A stretch of DNA of 64,000 bases, from the NCBI RefSeq assembly GCF_016107325.1, contig NZ_RCVT01000001.1:372001-436000 (forward strand). The letters run 5' to 3'. This stretch comes from Sphingomonas sp. MA1305. Its GTDB lineage: Bacteria; Pseudomonadota; Alphaproteobacteria; Sphingomonadales; Sphingomonadaceae. Position numbers and translations under genes: made by a program. This document shows positions 16,570 through 24,352 of this stretch, piece after piece. Position 1 is the stretch's first letter, and each line of letters begins with the position of its first letter. The notes under the pieces were generated by a model. It was not told the DNA's origin, did not search any database, and saw nothing but the letters and a program-made list of their open reading frames with translations.

Positions 16570-18270
16570 ATGTCCGAACCCGCAACTCGGCGCACTGCCC
16601 GCCGTTCCGCCGCCGCCATCCTCGCCTGTTTCGGCCTGCTGCCCGGCGCGGCGGCGGCTGACGCGATCGTCGACAACGTCAACGGCATGGCGCTCGACGC
16701 GCAGCAGCATGTCGTCCGCTTCCGCGCGATCATCGTCGATGCGAAGGGGCGCGTCGTGCGGCTCGTGCCGCTCGGCGAGAAGACGCCGGAGCCGACCAAG
16801 AAGAACCCCGGGCCGCGCTATGCATGGCGTGCGGACATGAAGGGGCGGGTCGTCGTGCCGGGCATGTTCGACGCGCACGGCCATGTCATGGAGCAAGGTT
16901 TCCGCACGCTCGAGCTTGACCTGTCCGGCGCCCGCAGCCTGGCGGAGGCGCAGGCGCGTATCGGCGCCTATGTTCAGGGCAATCCGGACCGGCGCTGGAT
17001 TCTCGGCGGCGGCTGGAACCAGGAAAGCTGGGGCCTCGGCCGCTTCCCCACCGCGGCCGAACTCGATCAGGTGACGGGCGACCACCCGGTGTGGTTGGAG
17101 CGTGCCGATGGCCATGCCGCCTGGGCCAATAGCGCCGCAATGAAGGCCGCGGGCATCACGGCACAGACGGTGTCGCCGGCGGGCGGGCGGATCGAGAAGG
17201 CCGGCGGCCGGCCGACCGGCGTGTTCGTCGATGCGGCGATGGAGCTGGTGCGGAAGGTGGTGCCGGCGCCGCTCGCCAAGGATCGTAACGCCGCCTTCCT
17301 GCGCGCGCAGGACTTGCTGCTCGGCTATGGCGTCACCGCGGTCGCCGACATGGGCAGCAGCCTCGACGACTGGATGACCTATCGCCGGATGGGCGACAAG
17401 GGTTCGCTGCGCGTCCGCATCGTCAGCTACGGCATGGGCGTCGACACCACGCTGATGATCGGCGGCACCGGGCCGACGCCGTGGCTGTACGACGGCCGGT
17501 TGAAGCTGGCCGGGGTCAAGCTCTATGCCGATGGCGCGCTCGGCTCGCGCGGGGCCTGGCTGAAACAGCCCTATGCCGATGCGCCCGGCCAGTCCGGCGC
17601 GGGCTTCATGTCCGACACGCTGATCCGCAACCTGATGAGCCGCGCGGCGATGGACAATTATCAGGTCGCCGTGCACGCGATCGGCGACGCCGCCAATGCG
17701 CAGGTGCTCGGCGCCATTGAGGAACTGTCCGATACCTACAAGGGCGACCGCCGCTGGCGGATCGAGCATACGCAGATCGTCGCGCCGGCCGACCTGCCGC
17801 GTTTCGGCCGCAACGGCATCGTCGCCTCGATGCAGCCGGTGCACGAGACCAGCGACCGGCTGATGGCGGAGGCGCGGCTGGGGCCGCAGCGGCTGGCCGG
17901 CGCCTATGCCTGGGCGTCGATGCTGAAGAACGGCGCCCACCTCGCCTTCGGATCGGACTTTCCGGTCGAGAAGCCGGATCCCTGGGCCGGCTGGGCCGCC
18001 GCCTTCACCCGCCAGGGACCGGACGGCGAGCCCGCTGACGGCTGGCAGCCGCAGGAGCGCATCACCCGGGAGCAGGCATGGTGGGCCTATACCGGCGGTG
18101 CGGCCTATGCGGCCTTCGCCGAAAAGGATTTCGGCTCGCTGCAGCCGGGGCAGTTGGCCGATTTCATCGTCCTCGACCGCGATCCGCTCGCCGCCTCGCC
18201 GGCGGATCTGCGCGCGACCAAGGTGCTGGAAACCTGGATCGGCGCGCAGAAGGTCTGGGAACGCAAGTAA
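16570..18270 (+). CDS. Exported amidohydrolase, YtcJ-like (amidohydrolase 3)
   Basis: 566-residue metal-dependent hydrolase. An Arg-rich N-terminus and hydrophobic stretch (TRRTARRSAAAILACFGLLPG) suggest export. Metal ligands: the HxH in FDAHGHVMEQG, His in VHAIGDAANAQ and HTQIVAPAD, and Asp in AFGSDFPVE; VKLYADGALGSRGAWL is typical of the YtcJ/amidohydrolase-3 family. The natural substrate is unknown. ATG at 16570 has AGG just upstream; the ATG falls at the start of the signal-like region. It is followed after 24 nt by the bestrophin-like gene, so the two may share a transcript. Confidence 0.88.
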   Translation: MSEPATRRTARRSAAAILACFGLLPGAAAADAIVDNVNGMALDAQQHVVRFRAIIVDAKGRVVRLVPLGEKTPEPTKKNPGPRYAWRADMKGRVVVPGMFDAHGHVMEQGFRTLELDLSGARSLAEAQARIGAYVQGNPDRRWILGGGWNQESWGLGRFPTAAELDQVTGDHPVWLERADGHAAWANSAAMKAAGITAQTVSPAGGRIEKAGGRPTGVFVDAAMELVRKVVPAPLAKDRNAAFLRAQDLLLGYGVTAVADMGSSLDDWMTYRRMGDKGSLRVRIVSYGMGVDTTLMIGGTGPTPWLYDGRLKLAGVKLYADGALGSRGAWLKQPYADAPGQSGAGFMSDTLIRNLMSRAAMDNYQVAVHAIGDAANAQVLGAIEELSDTYKGDRRWRIEHTQIVAPADLPRFGRNGIVASMQPVHETSDRLMAEARLGPQRLAGAYAWASMLKNGAHLAFGSDFPVEKPDPWAGWAAAFTRQGPDGEPADGWQPQERITREQAWWAYTGGAAYAAFAEKDFGSLQPGQLADFIVLDRDPLAASPADLRATKVLETWIGAQKVWERK

Positions 18271-18294
18271 CCGCGGGGGCGGGGAGGGGGCCGC

Positions 18295-19188
18295 ATGATC
18301 GTCCGCAATGCGCCGCGCTTTGCCGACGTGCTGTTCGCGATGCGTGGTTCGATCTTGCCACGAATCGCCGGGCGACTGGCCTTCATCGGGGCGCTGTCGA
18401 TCGGCGCCGTGCTGCTGGTCGGCGCGCGGCCGGCGATGGTCGGGCATCTGTCGGCAATGCCGTTTACCTTGCTCGGCCTCTCGCTGTCGATCTTCATGAG
18501 CTTCCGCAACACCGCTTGTTACGACCGGTGGTGGGAGGGGCGTCGGCTGTGGGGCCAGCTGGTGATCGCGGCGCGTAGCTTCGCCCGCCAGACCGCGACA
18601 TTGCCCATCGCAGAGCGCGCGCCGATGCTCGAGATGGTGTGCGGCTTCGCCGGCGGGCTGGGCGCGCGGCTGCGCGATCGCGACGAGGCGGCGGCGATCC
18701 GCCCCTGGTGGCCCGGTTTGCCCGACGGCCTGCCCAATCCAACGGACGCCGTGCTACGCGAGGTCGGGCGGCGCTGCCTGTCGCTGGTCGAGTCCGGCAT
18801 TATCGATCCGATCCGCTATTCGGTGCTGGAGGGTACGCTGACCGAACTCGCGCATGTCCAGGGCGGCTGCGAGCGCATCACGACGACGCCGCTGCCGTTC
18901 AGCTATTCGCTGCTGCTGCATCGCATCGTCTATCTGTTCTGCTGCCTGTTACCGTTCGCGCTCGCTCCCGAACTCGGCTGGTGGGTGCCGCTGCCGACCT
19001 TGGTCATCGCTTATGCCTTCTTCGGCCTCGACGCCCTGGGTGACGAATTGTCGGATCCGTTCGGCGACGACGACAACGACCTGCCGCTCGACGCGCTGGT
19101 CCGCACCGTCGAGCGTGATCTGCTGGCCGCGACGGGCCGACACGACCTGCCGCCGGCGATCCAGCCCGAAGGTTTCGTGCTACGCTGA
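18295..19188 (+). CDS. Bestrophin-like anion channel family protein
   Basis: 297 residues, UPF0187/bestrophin family. SIFMSFRNTACYDRWWEGRRLWG is the diagnostic motif; hydrophobic segments at about residues 25-45, 55-70, 200-220 and 225-245 fit the family's four-helix pore. Bacterial members form pentameric chloride or cation channels. The Asp/Glu-rich segment GDELSDPFGDDDNDLPLD near the C-terminus corresponds to the acidic Ca-clasp region of the family. Strong RBS (GGGGAGGGGG) four bases before ATG. Confidence 0.88.
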   Translation: MIVRNAPRFADVLFAMRGSILPRIAGRLAFIGALSIGAVLLVGARPAMVGHLSAMPFTLLGLSLSIFMSFRNTACYDRWWEGRRLWGQLVIAARSFARQTATLPIAERAPMLEMVCGFAGGLGARLRDRDEAAAIRPWWPGLPDGLPNPTDAVLREVGRRCLSLVESGIIDPIRYSVLEGTLTELAHVQGGCERITTTPLPFSYSLLLHRIVYLFCCLLPFALAPELGWWVPLPTLVIAYAFFGLDALGDELSDPFGDDDNDLPLDALVRTVERDLLAATGRHDLPPAIQPEGFVLR

Positions 19189-19211
19189 CGGACGGGGTGG
19201 CGGATGTGCCG

Positions 19212-19244
19212 TTTGATCCCTATATAACACATATCGCGATCAAA
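19212..19244. promoter_or_regulatory. TTTGATC-N19-GATCAAA inverted repeat, possible operator
   Basis: Perfect 7-bp inverted repeat enclosing an AT-rich core (TATATAACACATATC) in the gap before the small-gene chain. TATAAC at 19223 could be a -10 element, though no clear -35 is seen. The location suggests a regulator site for the downstream genes. Confidence 0.4.
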
Positions 19245-19282
19245 TCGTCCTGTAGGCGATCGTGACTGAGAGACCGAGTGTG

Positions 19283-19303
19283 CTCCCGCTTACGGAACGG
19301 GAG
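19283..19303 (+). promoter_or_regulatory. Hairpin hiding the Shine-Dalgarno of the 58-aa gene
   Basis: CTCCCG / nine-base loop / CGGGAG. The right arm contains the GGGAG that serves as ribosome binding site seven bases before ATG 19311. In RNA the stem would block initiation until opened. The trigger is unknown. Confidence 0.45.
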
Positions 19304-19310
19304 ACCTGTC

Positions 19311-19487
19311 ATGGGCCTCAACTATCTTCTCCATCGCCATCAGGTCGCGCTGATGATGGCCGACGCCGCCGCCAGCGTCGAGGCGCGCCTCTGCCACCGC
19401 CAGCTCGCCCGCGGCTATGCCCGCCGGATCGAGACGATGACGCAGGTCGCGCGCGGCAATGCCACCCCACAGGTGCCCCTGGCATGA
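19311..19487 (+). CDS. Small helical protein, unknown
   Basis: 58 residues, MGLNYLLHRHQVALMMADA..., strongly helical and basic, no signal peptide. First gene of a chain whose members overlap by four bases. It shares with the 70-aa gene two positions later a pattern of (H/Y)RHQ-A, an Ala-rich helix, R-x3-R and a Met near its end, which suggests they are distant paralogues. Start chosen by GGGAG seven bases upstream. No function recognised. Confidence 0.65.
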   Translation: MGLNYLLHRHQVALMMADAAASVEARLCHRQLARGYARRIETMTQVARGNATPQVPLA

Positions 19488-19738
19488 GCGACACGCCCCG
19501 TCAGACGCAGCGCTTTCGACCGGTGCAGCCGCGCGTCAAGCTCGACGATGGCCAGAAGCGGCGGCAGGCGGTCGTCGCGGACGCAGCATGGCGCGCCTTC
19601 CGCGACCGTGACCGGGTCATCGCCTTCCTCAACACGCCGGACGACGCGCTCGGCGGCCGGCCGATCGATCTGGCGATCGACGGCGAGCCGGGGCTCGCTG
19701 CCGTCATCGCCGAACTCGATCGGAGCGACGGTCGGTGA
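19484..19738 (+). CDS. DUF2384 (MbcA/ParS/Xre toxin-binding domain) small protein
   Basis: 84 residues. RVIAFLNTPDDALGGRPIDLA followed by a short VIAEL helix matches the C-terminal toxin-binding domain of MbcA/ParS/Xre antitoxins. The usual N-terminal helix-turn-helix is absent; instead there is a basic lead (RFRPVQPRVKLDDGQKRRQ). No RES-domain toxin lies nearby, so a classical toxin-antitoxin role is not supported. ATG overlaps the upstream stop and the stop overlaps the next GTG. Confidence 0.72.
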   Translation: MSDTPRQTQRFRPVQPRVKLDDGQKRRQAVVADAAWRAFRDRDRVIAFLNTPDDALGGRPIDLAIDGEPGLAAVIAELDRSDGR

Positions 19739-19947
19739 GCGACGCCCCGTCCAAATCCGCTGCCTTCTACCGCCATCAGGCGGCGGAACAGCATCGTGCC
19801 GCCGGCGAAGCGGTGCTCGAGAACGTCCGCGAGCGCTGCAGTCGTGCCGCCGCCTCTTGGGAAGCGATGGCGGCCCGCGCCGATCTTGCCGAGCGGCGCC
19901 GTGAGTCGCAGCGCACCCCGCCGGTGATCGTCGAGCGGCCGCGATGA
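19735..19947 (+). CDS. Small helical protein, unknown
   Basis: 70 residues starting at GTG 19735, which overlaps the preceding TGA (GTGA). FYRHQAAEQHRAAGEAVLENVRERC and AASWEAMAARADLAERRRE form long helices. It resembles the 58-aa protein in its RHQ-containing helix. Soluble, no signal peptide. Not recognised. Confidence 0.65.
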   Translation: MSDAPSKSAAFYRHQAAEQHRAAGEAVLENVRERCSRAAASWEAMAARADLAERRRESQRTPPVIVERPR

Positions 19948-20032
19948 TGCGGCGGGCGACGTCCTGATCGACCGTCGTTATCAGACGCTGACGCGGGCGG
20001 CGGGGTTTCTCGCCGACGGCGGGCCGCGCCTG

Positions 20033-20449
20033 TTGCCCGGCGGCGGCCGACCGTCGCCGCGCGCCGCGGAGGTGCGCCGGCGCTACATCGCCAATTGTCT
20101 GGGGGAGCTCGACCGCTTCCTGCACCTGCTGATCGACGAGGCGACGGGCCATGCCCCGGCCGTCACGGTCCAGCGCAACATGGCGAACAAGATCGCGCCC
20201 TTTTCGCAAGGCACCGACCAGCGGCGATTGCGCGCACTTGGCCGTACCCGTGCCTGCCTGATCCACACCGGCGGGGTCGTGTCGCGCGCCGACGAACGCG
20301 ACGGGCGCTGGATGACGGCGGGCTGGTATTGCCCGGTGTCCGAGGATCTGCAGACCTTCCCGCTCGGCGCGGAGTTGCGGCCGGCGGGGCGGGAGTTGGC
20401 CGACATCGGCCTGTTTTACCGGATGCTGGCCGACCGGATCGTCGCCTGA
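20033..20449 (+). CDS. Conserved-looking small protein, start uncertain, possible 5' frameshift
   Basis: 138 residues from TTG 20033. AAEVRRRYIANCLGELDRFLHLLIDEA is amphipathic helix; later WMTAGWYCPVSEDLQTFPLGAEL. Open sense continues upstream of the TTG to about 19928 (LIDRRYQTLTRAAGFLADGG looks protein-like) but without an ATG or GTG in that frame. ATG 19944 overlaps the upstream stop like the other genes in this chain, but hits a stop after seven codons; one added base near 19960 would join it to this frame. So either a rare start is used or the 5' end carries a one-base deletion. Function unknown. Confidence 0.55.
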   Translation: MPGGGRPSPRAAEVRRRYIANCLGELDRFLHLLIDEATGHAPAVTVQRNMANKIAPFSQGTDQRRLRALGRTRACLIHTGGVVSRADERDGRWMTAGWYCPVSEDLQTFPLGAELRPAGRELADIGLFYRMLADRIVA

Positions 20450-20479
20450 GCCTCCGCCGGGTGGCGGGGGCCGCAGGCG

Positions 20480-21175
20480 TTACGCAACCGCCGTGATTTC
20501 CTCGGGTTCGCGCAGCACATAGCCGCGGCCCCACACCGTCTCGATATAATTGTCGCCTTCGCAGGCCAGGCTGAGCTTCTTGCGCAGCTTGCAGATGAAG
20601 ACGTCGATGATCTTCAGTTCCGGCTCATCCATCCCGCCATACAGGTGGTTGAGGAACATTTCCTTGGTCAGCGTGGTGCCCTTGCGGAGCGAGAGCAGCT
20701 CCAGCATCGCATATTCCTTGCCGGTCAGGTGCACGCGGGCGCCGTCGACCTCGACCGTCTTGGCGTCGAGATTGACCGCCAGCTTGCCGGTGCGGATGAC
20801 GCTCTGCGAATGGCCCTTCGACCGGCGCACCACGGCGTGGATGCGCGCGACCAGCTCCTCACGGTGGAAGGGTTTGGTGACGTAATCGTCGGCACCGAAG
20901 CCGAAGCTGCGGACCTTCGAATCCATCTCGTTGACGCCCGACAGGATCAGCACCGGCGTCTGAACCCGCGCGACGCGCAGCTTCTTCAGCACGTCATAGC
21001 CGTGCATGTCCGGCAGATTGAGGTCGAGAAGGATGATGTCGTAGTCGTAGAGCTTGCCGAGGTCCAAGCCCTCCTCGCCCAGGTCGGTGGTGTAGACGTT
21101 GAAACCTTCCGTCCCGAGCATCAGCTCGATAGCCTTGGCCGTCGTCGGCTCGTCCTCGATCAGCAGCACCCGCAT
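20480..21175 (-). CDS. ctrA: Cell cycle response regulator CtrA
   Basis: 231-residue OmpR-type regulator, the same length as Caulobacter CtrA. The receiver has acidic pocket EDE (8-10), phospho-acceptor D51 ([10 protein letters not shown]) and KPF with Lys near 104; the C-terminal winged helix contains [14 protein letters not shown] and [14 protein letters not shown]. CtrA controls division, polar structures and replication licensing in alphaproteobacteria; in sphingomonads it is best linked to motility and envelope genes. ATG at 21175 gives [10 protein letters not shown]. The upstream region carries a CtrA box and a GANTC site, consistent with autoregulation and methylation control. Confidence 0.96.
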   Translation of the reverse strand: MRVLLIEDEPTTAKAIELMLGTEGFNVYTTDLGEEGLDLGKLYDYDIILLDLNLPDMHGYDVLKKLRVARVQTPVLILSGVNEMDSKVRSFGFGADDYVTKPFHREELVARIHAVVRRSKGHSQSVIRTGKLAVNLDAKTVEVDGARVHLTGKEYAMLELLSLRKGTTLTKEMFLNHLYGGMDEPELKIIDVFICKLRKKLSLACEGDNYIETVWGRGYVLREPEEITAVA

Positions 21176-21230
21176 CGCGTCGTCCCCTGTTGGCGCGGAC
21201 GGGCACACCCTGCTGTGCCCGGACGGCCCG

Positions 21231-21235
21231 GATTC
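21231..21235. promoter_or_regulatory. GANTC (CcrM) site in ctrA promoter
   Basis: GATTC, 56 bases upstream of the ctrA start and between it and the CtrA box. In Caulobacter a GANTC in the ctrA promoter links transcription to passage of the replication fork; the same may hold here. Confidence 0.55.
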
Positions 21236-21265
21236 ATTAACCAAATCACCTCTGAACGACAAAGG

Positions 21266-21280
21266 TTAATTTGCGCTTAA
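21266..21280. promoter_or_regulatory. CtrA box TTAA-N7-TTAA
   Basis: Perfect match to the CtrA consensus (TTAA-TTTGCGC-TTAA), about 90 bases upstream of the ctrA ATG, suggesting autoregulation. The AI-2E transporter gene ends just beyond at 21299 on the same strand, so the site is in the ctrA promoter rather than another gene's. Confidence 0.8.
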
Positions 21281-21298
21281 AAGGGATTAAGCGGCTGA

Positions 21299-22420
21299 TT
21301 ACCGCGCGTCGGACGCGGCTTGTTCTCCGTCGGGGTCGATTGGGGTAAGATCGGGGCCGAGCAACGTCTGATGCCGGCTGCGGGGAATGTCTTCGCCCAG
21401 CACCTCACGCAGGTACAGGCTGCGCACTAGCGTGAAGATCACGACGAGCAACGCGGCGGAAAAGAACAGGCCGAAGATGCCGAAGATGACGCCGATGCCG
21501 ATGATGGCGAAGACGGTGATCGCCGGCGGGATCGAGATGACCCGCGCCTGGACGTAGGGGGTGATGAAGTTGGTCTGGATCAGCCGCACCACGGCATAGG
21601 TGGCAAGCGCGCCGATCAGCGGCCCGGTGCCCTGAGTCGCGGCCAGGCCGAGCGCGGGCACCATCGCCGCGGTCGGGCCGATATAGGGGATGAATTCGCT
21701 CAAGCCCGCCAGCAGGCCGAGCGCGGCGGCGGAGGGCACGCCGCTGATCCACAGGCCGATGCCGATCAGCGTGCCCATGCTGGTCATCAGGATCAGCGAG
21801 GATTGCAGCCACAGCCGCAGCGTCGAACCGACGTCGAACAGCGCATCCTCGATCGCCGGCCGCTTCGACGGCGGCATCAGGAACAGGAAGCCGCGCTGGT
21901 AGATGCCGGGGTCGGCGGCGAAGAACAGCGCGCCGACCAGCAGCAGGATGCAATTGAGCAGCAGCTCGCCCGCTCCGGTCACCAGGCCGCCGACGTCGCG
22001 CGCCGCCTGCGACCCGGCATAGGCCTGCCGCACCGCGTCGACGATCTTGGCACCGACTGGGCTCTGCGACGCCCAGGCGGCGAGCTGGTCGAGTAGCCCC
22101 GGCGCGCGGGTGACCAGCACGTTGACCTGTTCGCGGAACTGCACGCCGAACAGCCACACCAGGAAACCGACGATGCCGATCGCGGTGATCATGCCGAGCG
22201 GCAGCGCCGCCTTGTCCGGCACCTTCGCCCGCGTCCGCCACAAATCGGCGATGGCGTGGATCGCGATCGCCCCAAGCATCGAGCCGAAGGCCAAGATCAG
22301 CAAATTGCCCGCCTTGAACAGCGCGGCGGCGAGCGCGGCGATGATCAGGACATAGAGGACGCGCCGGATGAATCGCGCATCGCTCTCGTCGGGCGCGAGG
22401 CGGGCCTTGGGCGGGCTCAT
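21299..22420 (-). CDS. AI-2E family transporter (PerM/TqsA-like)
   Basis: 373 residues with about eight hydrophobic segments in the family's pattern: FIRRVLYVLIIAALAAALF near the N-terminus, a soluble insert, VGALFFAADPGIYQRGF, then GLLAGLSEFIPYIGPTAAMVPAL, which is the family signature, and a C-terminal pair of helices. Members export autoinducer-2 or act in Na/Li-proton antiport; the substrate cannot be told from sequence. Start ATG 22420 (MSPPKARLAPDESDAR). Upstream of ctrA on the same strand with a 123-bp gap; ctrA has its own promoter. Confidence 0.88.
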   Translation of the reverse strand: MSPPKARLAPDESDARFIRRVLYVLIIAALAAALFKAGNLLILAFGSMLGAIAIHAIADLWRTRAKVPDKAALPLGMITAIGIVGFLVWLFGVQFREQVNVLVTRAPGLLDQLAAWASQSPVGAKIVDAVRQAYAGSQAARDVGGLVTGAGELLLNCILLLVGALFFAADPGIYQRGFLFLMPPSKRPAIEDALFDVGSTLRLWLQSSLILMTSMGTLIGIGLWISGVPSAAALGLLAGLSEFIPYIGPTAAMVPALGLAATQGTGPLIGALATYAVVRLIQTNFITPYVQARVISIPPAITVFAIIGIGVIFGIFGLFFSAALLVVIFTLVRSLYLREVLGEDIPRSRHQTLLGPDLTPIDPDGEQAASDAR

Positions 22421-22487
22421 GCGGCGCGCGCGGGACGAACGAGGGGACGGATCGGCATCCCGTGCTTAATGAGCGATGGTCCGTTTT

Positions 22488-22534
22488 GCTCCCCATTCCT
22501 GGCCAGGTGCGAAATGCTGCCTGGCACGGGGAGC
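22488..22534. repeat. Two-tier inverted repeat between LysR and AI-2E genes
   Basis: Outer stem GCTCCCC/GGGGAGC (22488-22494, 22528-22534) and inner stem GCCAGG/CCTGGC (22502-22507, 22520-22525). It begins just after the LysR stop on the minus strand and precedes the AI-2E gene. No U-tract follows, so it may be a REP-like element or a factor-dependent terminator. Confidence 0.55.
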
Positions 22535-22538
22535 AGTG

Positions 22539-23447
22539 TCACGCCCCCGCCGCCTCGCACGGATCGCGCAGGCGGGCGGAGAGGAAGGCGATCAGCGCCT
22601 CGACCCGCGCCGGGCGCAAGGCGCTGGGCGGCGTCAGCAGATGCAGCCCGATCGGTCCGGGCGCCCAATCCTCCAGCACTTCGACCACCGCGCCGCTGGC
22701 GACATGCGGCCCGATGATGAAGCCGGGCAGGCGGGCTATGCCCAGCCCCGCGACCAGGGTCGGCACCAGCGCCTCGCCCGAGTTGGCGGCGAGCGGCCCT
22801 TCCTGGCGGACGGTCACCTCCGCCTTGCCGGGCGCGCGGAAACGCCACGGGCCGGTGACGTTGGAATAGCCGAGCAGCCGGTGCCCGGCGAGATCGCTGG
22901 GATGCGCCGGCGTGCCGTGTTGCGCGAGATAGGAGGGCGCCGCGACGGTGTGGACGCGGATGCCGCACAGCCGCCGCGCCCGCAGGCTCGAATCGGGCAG
23001 GTCGGCGATGCGCAGTGCGACGTCAAATCCTTCCGCGACGATGTCGATCTTGGCGTCCGAACAATGCAGGTCGATCTCCACCCCCGGATGCGCGGCGAGG
23101 AATTCCGGCAGGATCGGCGCGACGTTGGAGATGCCGAAGCTCATCGGTGCGGCGAGCCGGACGCGCCCGGTCGGCGCGCTGGCGCCGTCGCGCGCCGTCT
23201 CCTCCGCGGCGCGCGCCTCGGCGAGGATCCGCGCGGCATGTTCAGCGAGCGGCTTGCCCGCCTCGGTCAGCGCGAGCCGGCGCGAGGTGCGGTGGAACAG
23301 CGACTGGCCCAGCTTCGCCTCGAGCCGCGAGATCGCCTTGGACACGGTCGCCTTGCTCAGCCCGATCGCCTCGGCCGCGGCGCTGAACGAGCGATGCTCC
23401 GCCACCGCGGCAAAGATCGCCCAGGCCTCCAGATCGGGTAATCGCAT
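22539..23447 (-). CDS. LysR family transcriptional regulator
   Basis: 302 residues. The N-terminal winged helix-turn-helix (FAAVAEHRSFSAAAEAIGLS, KATVSKAISRLEAKLGQSLF, HRTSRRLALTEAG) is followed by a substrate-binding co-inducer domain (GRVRLAAPMSFGISNVAPIL, FDVALRIADLPDSSL). It lies divergently from wrbA across 153 bp, the standard LysR arrangement, so control of wrbA in response to a quinone or electrophile is a reasonable inference. Start ATG 23447. Confidence 0.9.
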   Translation of the reverse strand: MRLPDLEAWAIFAAVAEHRSFSAAAEAIGLSKATVSKAISRLEAKLGQSLFHRTSRRLALTEAGKPLAEHAARILAEARAAEETARDGASAPTGRVRLAAPMSFGISNVAPILPEFLAAHPGVEIDLHCSDAKIDIVAEGFDVALRIADLPDSSLRARRLCGIRVHTVAAPSYLAQHGTPAHPSDLAGHRLLGYSNVTGPWRFRAPGKAEVTVRQEGPLAANSGEALVPTLVAGLGIARLPGFIIGPHVASGAVVEVLEDWAPGPIGLHLLTPPSALRPARVEALIAFLSARLRDPCEAAGA

Positions 23448-23600
23448 CAGCCGCCCTCTTCGTGACGCGGCGTATCCCGAGAAACGATAGGTTTCCAGCG
23501 TTTCCGTTTACGCGCTGCCGGCCCGTCGCCATCTTTGGTGCCGCACTGAACCTATTCCCCGCCGCCCGGTTCTGGGCGGGCAGCCTTTGCGGAGTTGAGC

Positions 23601-24203
23601 ATGACCAAGGTCCTCGTCCTGTATTATTCGTCCTACGGCCATATCGAGCAGATGGCCGATGCCGTCGCCGAAGGCGCCCGTGCCGGCGGCGCCGAGGTCG
23701 ACATCCGCCGCGTCGCCGAGACCGCGCCGGCCGAGGTGATCGCGGCGGCCCATTTCAAGACCGACACCGCGCATCCCGAGATCGAAGGGCCGGACGCGCT
23801 GACCCAATATGACGCGATCATCGTCGGCGCGCCGACCCGCTATGGCCGCATGCCCAGCCAGATGGCGGCCTTCTGGGACACGACCGGCGGCGTGTGGATG
23901 CGCGGCGGCCTGGTCGGCAAGGTCGGCGGCGCCTTCACCTCCACCGCCAGCCAGCATGGCGGGCAAGAGACGACGCTGTTCTCGATCATCACCAATCTGC
24001 TCCACCACGGCATGACGATCGTCGGCCTGGACTATGGCTATCAGGGCCAGATGGGCGTCAAGGAAGTGCATGGCGGCACGCCCTATGGCGCCTCGACGCT
24101 CGCCGACGGCGACGGCAGCCGCCAGCCGAGCCAGGTCGACCTCGACGGCGCCCGCTATCAGGGCAAGCGCATCGCCGAGACCGCGGCGAAGCTGTTCGGC
24201 TAA
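23601..24203 (+). CDS. wrbA: NAD(P)H:quinone oxidoreductase, type IV (WrbA)
   Basis: 200-residue flavodoxin-fold enzyme that reduces quinones by two electrons, limiting semiquinone and oxidative stress. [21 protein letters not shown] holds the FMN phosphate-binding loop; [18 protein letters not shown] and [15 protein letters not shown] are family signatures. ATG 23601 has GGAG seven bases upstream. Divergent LysR regulator next door. A repeat cluster begins directly after the stop. Confidence 0.93.
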   Translation: MTKVLVLYYSSYGHIEQMADAVAEGARAGGAEVDIRRVAETAPAEVIAAAHFKTDTAHPEIEGPDALTQYDAIIVGAPTRYGRMPSQMAAFWDTTGGVWMRGGLVGKVGGAFTSTASQHGGQETTLFSIITNLLHHGMTIVGLDYGYQGQMGVKEVHGGTPYGASTLADGDGSRQPSQVDLDGARYQGKRIAETAAKLFG

Positions 24204-24210
24204 GGCCATT

Positions 24211-24335
24211 CCCCTCCCGCTTGCGGGATGGGCACATCCAACTCCCCTCCCGCTTGCGGGAGGGGTTGGGGGAGGGCGGTCGCGGCGGTCGTCATTCTCA
24301 CGACCCCGCTTTTCTTCCCTCCCCTGACCCCTTCC
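24211..24335. repeat. Tandem CTCCCGCTTGCGGGAG-type palindromic repeats
   Basis: Two near-identical palindromes (about 24211-24232 and 24243-24266), each CCCCTCCCGCTTGCGGGA(G/T)GGG, followed by a degenerate third (CCTTCCGCAAAGCGGGAGG) near 24328-24350. They fill the 149-bp gap between the convergent wrbA and VanY-type genes. They could work as terminators or REP-like elements. No spacer regularity as in CRISPR. Confidence 0.75.
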
Positions 24336-24352
24336 GCAAAGCGGGAGGCGGA

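Noticed and set aside
16084..18447. 787-codon open frame on the minus strand over the amidohydrolase
   Set aside because: Most of it is antisense to the amidohydrolase; only the end (16084-16320) carries real protein sense, which belongs to the frameshifted DUF3298-type gene.
19484..20449. Toxin-antitoxin module
   Set aside because: DUF2384 similarity alone is not enough: no RES or other toxin fold and no DNA-binding domain were seen.
24211..24350. CRISPR-like array
   Set aside because: Units are palindromes separated by about ten bases with no regular unique spacers and no cas genes nearby.
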